A DNA stretch of 37,816 nt from an uncultured Rothia sp. (GTDB taxonomy: Bacteria; Actinomycetota; Actinomycetes; Actinomycetales; Micrococcaceae). Location of the stretch: NCBI GenBank assembly GCA_937935205.1, contig CALGXU010000015.1, positions 1 to 37,816 on the forward strand, given 5' to 3'. The translations under genes and the position numbers were made by a program. The notes under the pieces are model-generated. The model did no database searches. It was given only the letters and a program-made list of their open reading frames with translations, and was not told the DNA's origin. Positions 32,830 through 37,816 of this stretch are shown here, piece by piece (position 1 is the first letter of the stretch; every line of letters begins with the position of its first letter).

Positions 32830-33339
32830 TTAGCCCTCAAAAATGCCGCGAGAACGGTCCTTACGCACGCTCTCAGCGGGGAAAATACGACCGCTCATGC
32901 TGATGTACACGCCCGGCTCCAGCAGGTTCAGGGCGGCAATAGCGGCACCCAGGTTGAAACCGGCATCCGAACGAGCCATCACGGCCGGCTGCATCGCGCC
33001 GGTCAGCACCACAACCTTATCGCCCAGGTCGGCATGCTCGACCAGGTAGCGGGCGGTCTCCGGCATGGTGTCGGTACCGTGAGTGATGAGCACCTGGTCG
33101 TTAGTGACAGCATTAAGCGCCTCGGTCAGCTCAGCACGATCCTCATCGGTCATGTCCAGGCTGTCCTTGCCAATCAGCGGGCGAATATCAAAACGCACAT
33201 CAGTGATGACGCGGTCCAGCAGGTCCTTAGCGGCAGGCTCACCAATATCCATGGTGCCCGCCACCGAATAGAACTTATCGATCGTGCCGCCAGTGGCAAG
33301 AATCGTAATCTCTTCGGGGTTCTTAATGGTGACGCTCAC
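32830..33339 (-). CDS. Short, one-domain asparaginase-like protein
   Basis: 169 residues, about half a normal L-asparaginase (320-350). It has the N-terminal catalytic domain with ILATGGTIDKFYS (about 12-24; nucleophilic Thr) and ITHGTDTMPETA (about 84-95; second Thr and Asp). It stops where the C-terminal domain would begin, at a natural end rather than a frameshift. One-domain asparaginase-like proteins are a known group, so it may be functional. Start GTG 33339 is chosen because GAGG lies six bases before it. The upstream ATG (33351) has no spacing for a site. Confidence 0.8.
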   Translation of the reverse strand: MSVTIKNPEEITILATGGTIDKFYSVAGTMDIGEPAAKDLLDRVITDVRFDIRPLIGKDSLDMTDEDRAELTEALNAVTNDQVLITHGTDTMPETARYLVEHADLGDKVVVLTGAMQPAVMARSDAGFNLGAAIAALNLLEPGVYISMSGRIFPAESVRKDRSRGIFEG

Positions 33340-33461
33340 GGGTTTCCTCATCTTTTCGGGTCAACGTACACGAATCAAAACTGCCAGGCCAACCCGGCAG
33401 GATGCGCCCCACCACACGGGATCAACACGAGGTGAAACCCCGCGCCTGAAGGTGAAGACGC

Positions 33462-33499
33462 AAAAACCCGCCGACCCCCGCAAAGCGGGAGGCGACGGG
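33462..33499 (-). terminator. Terminator after tRNA-Lys
   Basis: Imperfect G+C-rich hairpin with TTTTT on the minus strand (33462-33466), directly downstream of the tRNA. Confidence 0.7.
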
Positions 33500-33507
33500 T
33501 CGGCTAG

Positions 33508-33580
33508 TGCGCCCTGTGGGGCTCGAACCCACGACCTGCGGATTAAAAGTCCGTAGCTCTACCGACTGAGCTAAAGGCGC
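33508..33580 (-). tRNA. tRNA-Lys (TTT anticodon)
   Basis: Acceptor GCGCCTT/AGGGCGC (one G-U pair), D arm GCTC/GAGC, anticodon loop CTTTTAA, T loop TTCGAGC, discriminator A, no encoded CCA. Confidence 0.95.
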
Positions 33581-33667
33581 TCCTATCCACACAAAACTAA
33601 AAGTGTGCAGATAGAAATACTATACACTACCGGCTCCCAGCCGATGAACGGTACACTGGGAAATCCT

Positions 33668-34441
33668 ATGTCTACACCCGCAGCATCAACCGGCGCCTCC
33701 GGGCGCTCACGTCACCGCACCCACCACCGACCCGTCCTCTACTCCGCCGAGAAATTTGAACGCCACGAAGGCGGCATGGACCCCGCCGCACGCGAAGAGG
33801 CGGCGCATGCCTCCGCACGCATCCTGCTGATGCGCGGACGCGGCACCGACGAGCAGATGACCGAACGGCTCGTCAGCTTCACCGACGACTACGGTATTGA
33901 GATGCTCGCCGAACTCTGGTCGCACGCGAGCGCCCACTCCCTGCCGGGTGCGCTGTGGCGCATGTACTGGCTGCGGGACGTGGTGCATCGTTCGCCGCGC
34001 GGGGTGAGCCGCGCTTTTGAGCTGGGCATGGCGGAGGATTACCGTTCGCACGTGGTGGCGGGTGTTCCCGACCCGCCGAGTGCCGACGAGGTGGTCCGCA
34101 CGATTGATGAGATTCTGGCGGGCCTATACACCGGCGATATGGACATTGCGATGGAACGTTGCGCGGCGTTTGCGCACGTGGTGGCGTTGGGTATTCGCAC
34201 CGATTATGCACGCTCTGCCGGGCAGGATGGTGCGGTTCCGGGCAGCCACGAGGTGAAGCGTGAGGCGGTGGAGCGTCGTGCTCGTCTGCCGCGTCAGGCT
34301 CAGCAGATGGAGCAGATTGCGCACGATCTGGAGGCGGTCGCCGCCCAGCTGCGCGCCGTTGAGGCTGGTCAGCAAGCGAACGGGGCTTTGGAGGCTGATT
34401 CTGCGCAGGAAAAATCACAGACTAGCCTCGAAGCATTCTAG
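33668..34441 (+). CDS. Conserved-looking soluble hypothetical protein
   Basis: 257 residues from ATG 33668 (MSTPAAS), with GGGAAA upstream. The frame is open from 33605 without a site. After a Ser/Thr-rich, basic start (about 1-30) the protein is alpha-helical and soluble. Notable blocks are EEAAHASARILLMRGRGTDEQMTERLVSF and EMLAELWSHASAHSLPGALWRMYWLRD. A C-terminal coiled coil (about 205-240) is followed by a Gln/Ser/Ala tail. Not recognised by name. It lies between tRNA-Lys and a structured RNA gene. Confidence 0.72.
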   Translation: MSTPAASTGASGRSRHRTHHRPVLYSAEKFERHEGGMDPAAREEAAHASARILLMRGRGTDEQMTERLVSFTDDYGIEMLAELWSHASAHSLPGALWRMYWLRDVVHRSPRGVSRAFELGMAEDYRSHVVAGVPDPPSADEVVRTIDEILAGLYTGDMDIAMERCAAFAHVVALGIRTDYARSAGQDGAVPGSHEVKREAVERRARLPRQAQQMEQIAHDLEAVAAQLRAVEAGQQANGALEADSAQEKSQTSLEAF

Positions 34442-34539
34442 TCTTCTGCAATGTTTGGGCGCCTAAAAATGCGGGTTCGTGCCGCGAATTGGCACAGGTT
34501 CCACATTGGGTCGCAAAGGCGTGAAAAGCCTGTTTCTAA

Positions 34540-34569
34540 TTGACTCTGCGCCGGGTGCGGGTGGATAAT
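34540..34569 (+). promoter_or_regulatory. Promoter of the candidate small RNA
   Basis: TTGACT (34540-34545), 18-base spacer, GATAAT (34564-34569). Transcription would begin at about 34576-34578, exactly at the 5' base of the closing stem. Confidence 0.75.
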
Positions 34570-34577
34570 AATTACAA

Positions 34578-34714
34578 GATGTCGGGTTGCTAATAGGTAG
34601 CCCCGGGCTCCAAATCTTTAGCCGCTTCGAGCGGCCTTCCGCCGAGAGGCGCTCCCAACCCGACATCCCTAAACGTTCCGGTGGGGGTCGAGAAATCGAC
34701 CCCCACCGTTTTTT
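34578..34714 (+). ncRNA. Candidate structured small RNA with its own terminator
   Basis: A perfect 12-bp stem (34578-34589 with 34656-34667) closes a domain of three hairpins: AGCC/GGCT (34599-34609), GCCGCT/AGCGGC (34621-34635) and CGCC-GAGA-GGCG with a GNRA-type tetraloop (34640-34651). About ten bases later a 13-bp terminator stem (34679-34691 with 34696-34708, loop gaaa) is followed by six T. Promoter and terminator frame a transcript of about 137 bases with no reading frame. It lacks the SRP GGAAG/GCAGC core and does not look like 6S or RNase P RNA. It could act in trans, or be a leader element for the phosphate genes downstream. Confidence 0.7.
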
Positions 34715-34737
34715 GTTTAAACCGTTTTGTTTAAACC
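34711..34737. repeat. Short tandem repeat after the small RNA
   Basis: ttttgtttaaacc occurs at 34711-34723 and 34725-34737; each contains the palindrome GTTTAAAC. Meaning unknown. Confidence 0.5.
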
Positions 34738-34872
34738 CTCAGGCAGAACCGCGAACAGGCCGGCGCGTTAACACTTGCAGGCCGGCGCTATACCGTCTAC
34801 AGGTCGGGCGACCGTGAGATACCCACGGGCCATGCGCACCCGTAGCACCCAATACTGGTTAGACTGGGAACT

Positions 34873-35490
34873 ATGCTGCACCGACTTTTCCCCCACGCCA
34901 ACGACTCCCTCGCCTCCCTCGCTGAAATTTCAGCGCAGGTCGGTGAGGCGGCGGCTCTGCTCTCTGAAATGGTCGGCTCCCCCGTCGCGGAGTACCCCGA
35001 ACTCTTCGAACGCATGCTCACACACGAGGCGGACTCCACGAACCTGCTGTTCCGCACCCTCACCGAGGTGCGCAGCTCCTTCTCCCCGCCCATCCCGCGT
35101 GAAGACCTGTACACGCTGGCACGCAAACTCACCAACGCCGTCGAGAAGCTCACCAGCGCCGCGCACGTGCTGTCCCTGCACAGCATTGACGGCTTCGCCA
35201 CGCACATCACCTCAATCCTGGACATCATTCAGCGTCAGGCGGTGCTGACCGCCGCCGTCATCCCCAAGCTTGCCGATATTCGCGGCCTCGACAACTACTG
35301 GATGGACATGCTGCGCATCTCTCGCCAGGCGCTACGCACCGCCGAAGAATACGACGCGTACATTGCCGAACGCTACACCCCCGAACGGTACCGCCGCTAC
35401 GCCACCTTCCTGGCGCAGCTGACCGCCGCCTCCAACGCTATGCGCGATGTGTCTGCCGAGATCGGCCGCATTATCGTTCAGGAATCCTAA
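34873..35490 (+). CDS. DUF47/PhoU-like phosphate transport partner
   Basis: 205-residue all-helical protein of the DUF47 (PhoU-like) family, which sits beside PiT phosphate transporters and is thought to control them. It has EYPELFERMLTHEADSTN (about 38-55; the acidic helix of the fold) and SPPIPREDLYTLARKL (about 74-89, similar to the family's metal-binding E-D-DY-LA segment). ATG at 34873 follows GGGAACT; a TAGACT box just before it suggests a very short leader. It overlaps the transporter gene by one base (TAATG), so translation is coupled. Confidence 0.88.
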   Translation: MLHRLFPHANDSLASLAEISAQVGEAAALLSEMVGSPVAEYPELFERMLTHEADSTNLLFRTLTEVRSSFSPPIPREDLYTLARKLTNAVEKLTSAAHVLSLHSIDGFATHITSILDIIQRQAVLTAAVIPKLADIRGLDNYWMDMLRISRQALRTAEEYDAYIAERYTPERYRRYATFLAQLTAASNAMRDVSAEIGRIIVQES

Positions 35491-36524
35491 TGTTCCTGGG
35501 TCTTCTAGCCTGCTGCGCCTTCATTGCCGCGGTCTACGTCACCGGTGTGCACGACGCCTCCAACTCCGTCGCTGTTCCGGTGCGTACCCGCGCCCTCGGC
35601 GAGCGCTCCGCCCTGTACCTTGCCGCACTCTTCAACGTGCTCGGCGTGGTCGGTGCGTTCCTGCTGCTCGGTGAGTATTCCGCCTCGTGGGTGAGCGCCC
35701 CGGAGGGCATCACCGGCCTGAACGGCATCGTTGCGGCGCTGCTCGTCTGCGCTATCTGGGGCGTGCTCACCTGGTTCCTGCGGCTGCCGTCCTCCTCAAC
35801 TCACGCGCTGGTCGGTGCCCTCGCCGGTGTGAGCTGGTGGACCCAAACGAGGATCGACAGCGCCGCCGAAGGCTTCGGTTCCCTCGCCTTCCTGCCGCAT
35901 ATTTTTGGGGCGACCCTGCTGCCGCTCTTCTACCTACCGCCGCTCATTTTTCTGCTGTCCTGGCTGATGGTGGTGCCGTTCTACCGCCTCGTGGTGGGGC
36001 ATAACCCGCGCCTGGTGAATCAGCATGCCCGCGAGGTGCTGGCGGTGTCTGCCTCCGCGATTTCGCTGTTGCACGGCCTGCAGACCGGCTACCTGTACCT
36101 GCTGCTGTGGGCGTTGCTGAGCGAACGCATCATAGACCCGGATTTGCTTCAATCCCTCACCCGAGGCGGGATGCTGCTGGGCACCCTCATTATTGCCCTC
36201 AGCCTGGGTGCGGGCACGCTGACCGGCGGCCGCCGCATCGGCTACACCTTCGCCTACAAGATGGTGCGCCTGGACCCGTTCCGTGGCGCGGTCGCTCAGG
36301 GAACCACCGCGGTGGTGCAGGTGCTCGGCTATTTCCTGCTGCAGGTTCCGTTCTCCTCCTCGCACCTGGCGACTGCATCGGCGCTCGGCGCGGGCGTGAA
36401 CCAGCGTTTTAACGCGCTGAAATCCAGGATTGTTCTGCAGATTCTTCTGGTGTGGCTGGTAACCATTCCGGCGTGCTTTGTGCTCGGTGTGCTGGCGATG
36501 GTGGCGCTACAGTCCATCCACTAG
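35490..36524 (+). CDS. pit: PiT-family inorganic phosphate transporter
   Basis: 344-residue membrane protein of the PiT family, a low-affinity H+/metal-phosphate symporter. The PiT signature is GVHDASNSVAVPVRTRAL (about 19-36), where many members have GxNDxANxxxxxVxTxA. PSSSTHALVGALAGVSWW (about 100-117) and PFSSSHLATASALGAG (about 286-301) are the paired family motifs. About ten hydrophobic helices. ATG overlaps the stop of the DUF47 gene. The His for Asn in the first signature is unusual but conservative in place. Confidence 0.93.
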   Translation: MFLGLLACCAFIAAVYVTGVHDASNSVAVPVRTRALGERSALYLAALFNVLGVVGAFLLLGEYSASWVSAPEGITGLNGIVAALLVCAIWGVLTWFLRLPSSSTHALVGALAGVSWWTQTRIDSAAEGFGSLAFLPHIFGATLLPLFYLPPLIFLLSWLMVVPFYRLVVGHNPRLVNQHAREVLAVSASAISLLHGLQTGYLYLLLWALLSERIIDPDLLQSLTRGGMLLGTLIIALSLGAGTLTGGRRIGYTFAYKMVRLDPFRGAVAQGTTAVVQVLGYFLLQVPFSSSHLATASALGAGVNQRFNALKSRIVLQILLVWLVTIPACFVLGVLAMVALQSIH

Positions 36525-36666
36525 ATTTTAGGGGCGGTGCATGCCCCTGCATGCTCACTGCCGCGGGATAGCCGGGCGGCGGGTTGAGTCTGAACAGTGC
36601 ACACCTTCATAATGGGTTGAGTTCTTGGGCTGGCACGGGCCCATTCGCCCTCGACTGATTGTGGTT

Positions 36667-37725
36667 ATGTCTTCCCCTACCGTAGCTATTCTGGTCCGCA
36701 CGAAGGACCGCCCCCGCTTCTTGAGTCGCGCTCTGGAGAACATTGCGCAGCAGACCTTCACCGACTACACGGTCTGCGTGGTCAACGACGGCGGCGACGA
36801 GCAGGCAACCCGCGCCGTCATTGAGGCATCCCCGCTGGGTTCCAGCCGCGTGCAGCTGCTGACCACCGCCGGCGGCAACATGGAGGCGGCGTCCAACGCC
36901 GGTTTGGCGGCGACCACCTCCGAGTACGTGGCGATTCACGATGACGACGACCTGTGGGCACCCGAGTTCCTGGAACGCACCGTCGCGGCGCTCGAAGAAA
37001 GCGGCGCGCTCATGTGCACCACCCGCGTTGTGGAGCGGTACGAACGCGAGAACGCTGAGGGCGAGTTCGAGGTGTACGAGGAGCGTATTTTCCACGACGG
37101 CCTGCCCAGCGTGGGTTTGCAATTCCTGTTCCGCACGAACCGTGCCGTGCCGATTGGCATTCTCTACCGCCGCAGCTTGCACGAGCTGGTCGGTTTCTAC
37201 GACGAGTCCCTGCCGGTGGTCGGCGATTGGGAGTTCAACATGCGTGCCGCCTCCGTTGCGGATATTCTGCTGGTGGATGAGCCGCTGGCGTACTGGTCGC
37301 TGCGCCCCGACGCGGAGGGTGCCGAGGCGAACAGCGTGAAGCGTCAGGCTGATCATGCCCGCTTCGATTCGATGGTGCGCGCCCGCGCTATCCGCGAGGA
37401 CCTGCAGGCGGGTGCCCGACCGGGTGCGTACCTGTATCAGGCGCATTTGGCGGCTGACCTGGAGCGCCGCGTGATTGACGGGCACGATCTGACCCGCGAA
37501 TCCCTGGATATTCTGCGCTCTATTGAGAGCCGCCTGGAGCGTATCGAGGCTCGTCAGCAGGCTATTGAGAGCCACCAGCAGAGCATTGAGGAGCGCCTGC
37601 GGGTTCTCAAGCACCTGCGCACCCCGGGCCGCGCGTTGCGGTCCTTGGCGAAGCGTTCCCTCAATCAGCGTTCCCTGGGTCGTCGCGATGCTGAGGCTGG
37701 GCCGGCAGAGCAGAAGGGCGCGTAA
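36667..37725 (+). CDS. Family 2 glycosyltransferase
   Basis: 352 residues from ATG 36667 (MSSPTVAILVRT), reading GTGGTT upstream. An earlier in-frame start at 36625 is unsupported. GT-A fold: VCVVNDGGDE (about 36-45; nucleotide-binding), HDDDDLW (about 91-97; DxD metal site) and VVGDWEFNMRA (about 190-200; acceptor site). The C-terminal 90 residues form a coiled coil (ESRLERIEARQQAIESHQQ) and a basic tail, often used to hold GT2 enzymes at the membrane. Probably acts in surface polysaccharide synthesis with the next gene, which begins two bases after its stop. Confidence 0.88.
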   Translation: MSSPTVAILVRTKDRPRFLSRALENIAQQTFTDYTVCVVNDGGDEQATRAVIEASPLGSSRVQLLTTAGGNMEAASNAGLAATTSEYVAIHDDDDLWAPEFLERTVAALEESGALMCTTRVVERYERENAEGEFEVYEERIFHDGLPSVGLQFLFRTNRAVPIGILYRRSLHELVGFYDESLPVVGDWEFNMRAASVADILLVDEPLAYWSLRPDAEGAEANSVKRQADHARFDSMVRARAIREDLQAGARPGAYLYQAHLAADLERRVIDGHDLTRESLDILRSIESRLERIEARQQAIESHQQSIEERLRVLKHLRTPGRALRSLAKRSLNQRSLGRRDAEAGPAEQKGA

Positions 37726-37727
37726 CC

Positions 37728-37816
37728 GTGACAGAGAACAATCATTCTTCTACAGCGCTGACTTCTACCGCACCGCCTTCTACAGCACCGCGCGTGCTCG
37801 TCATTGGCGATATCGG
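37728..37816 (+). CDS. Start of a gene cut by the window end
   Basis: GTG at 37728 opens a frame that runs off the window: a Ser/Thr/Ala/Pro-rich start (NNHSSTALTSTAPPSTA), then PRVLVIGDI, a beta-strand and glycine typical of a Rossmann or sugar-enzyme fold. It starts two bases after the glycosyltransferase stop, so it is in the same operon and may be another glycan enzyme. Too little is visible for a name. Confidence 0.6.
   Translation, partial: MTENNHSSTALTSTAPPSTAPRVLVIGDI

Noticed and set aside
34463..34817. Short frames on both strands across the structured RNA
   Set aside because: They lack start signals and cross a perfect stem and terminator, so RNA function is the better reading.
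36607..37614. 335-codon minus-strand frame across the glycosyltransferase
   Set aside because: Shadow frame; the plus product has clear GT2 motifs.

Overview
The window looks like a chromosome segment from a moderately high-GC actinobacterium of the Micrococcaceae, most likely Rothia. This is inferred from overall protein resemblance, the RecQ with a C-terminal phosphoribosyltransferase-like tail, the YhgE/Pip operon, and start sites that are often GTG or leaderless. It was not tested by any search. There is no phage, insertion sequence, CRISPR array or rRNA. Five tRNA genes are present (Thr-CGT, Ser-TGA, Ser-GCT, Ser-CGA, Lys-TTT).

Region 1 (1-10.6 kb) is ordinary metabolism: purB, an EcsC-like protein, two tandem EamA/DMT exporters, a spermidine-synthase-like protein overlapping a DsbA-type lipoprotein, tRNA-Thr, a small membrane protein, an HpcH/HpaI-CitE-like lyase, a conserved hypothetical protein and a quinone oxidoreductase. 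Convergent genes are separated by strong bidirectional hairpins.

Region 2 (10.67-16.36 kb) is the most unusual part. Nine consecutive minus-strand genes (called A to I here) encode small DUF4190-like membrane proteins. They lie between tRNA-Ser(TGA) and tRNA-Ser(GCT). Most start with a hydrophilic tail carrying a [FY]DYxP[ED]Y motif, followed by a spacer and a short multi-pass membrane domain. Promoters, leaders and terminators were duplicated with the genes. Subfamilies alternate (A/B, C-D/E-F, G/H, I), so the array grew by repeated segmental duplication. Gene G has a long Tyr/Gln/Gly/Ser-rich tail resembling a prion-like low-complexity domain.

Region 3 (16.4-26.7 kb) holds a SixA-like phosphatase, an orphan winged-helix regulator, an AT-richer gap with one candidate mini-ORF, upp (probably leaderless), tRNA-Ser(CGA), a three-gene operon (degenerate ABC-ATPase-like protein, YhgE/Pip membrane protein, TetR regulator), and recQ followed by tadA.

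Region 4 (27-33.6 kb) has a DedA protein and a minus-strand run starting with a one-domain asparaginase and continuing through five multi-pass membrane proteins of unknown function. At least two of the five are paralogues with matching C-terminal tails. tRNA-Lys follows.

Region 5 (33.6-37.8 kb) has a conserved hypothetical gene, a strongly predicted structured small RNA (clear promoter, 12-bp closing stem, three hairpins, strong terminator), the DUF47/PiT phosphate pair, a family 2 glycosyltransferase and the start of a further gene cut off by the window end.
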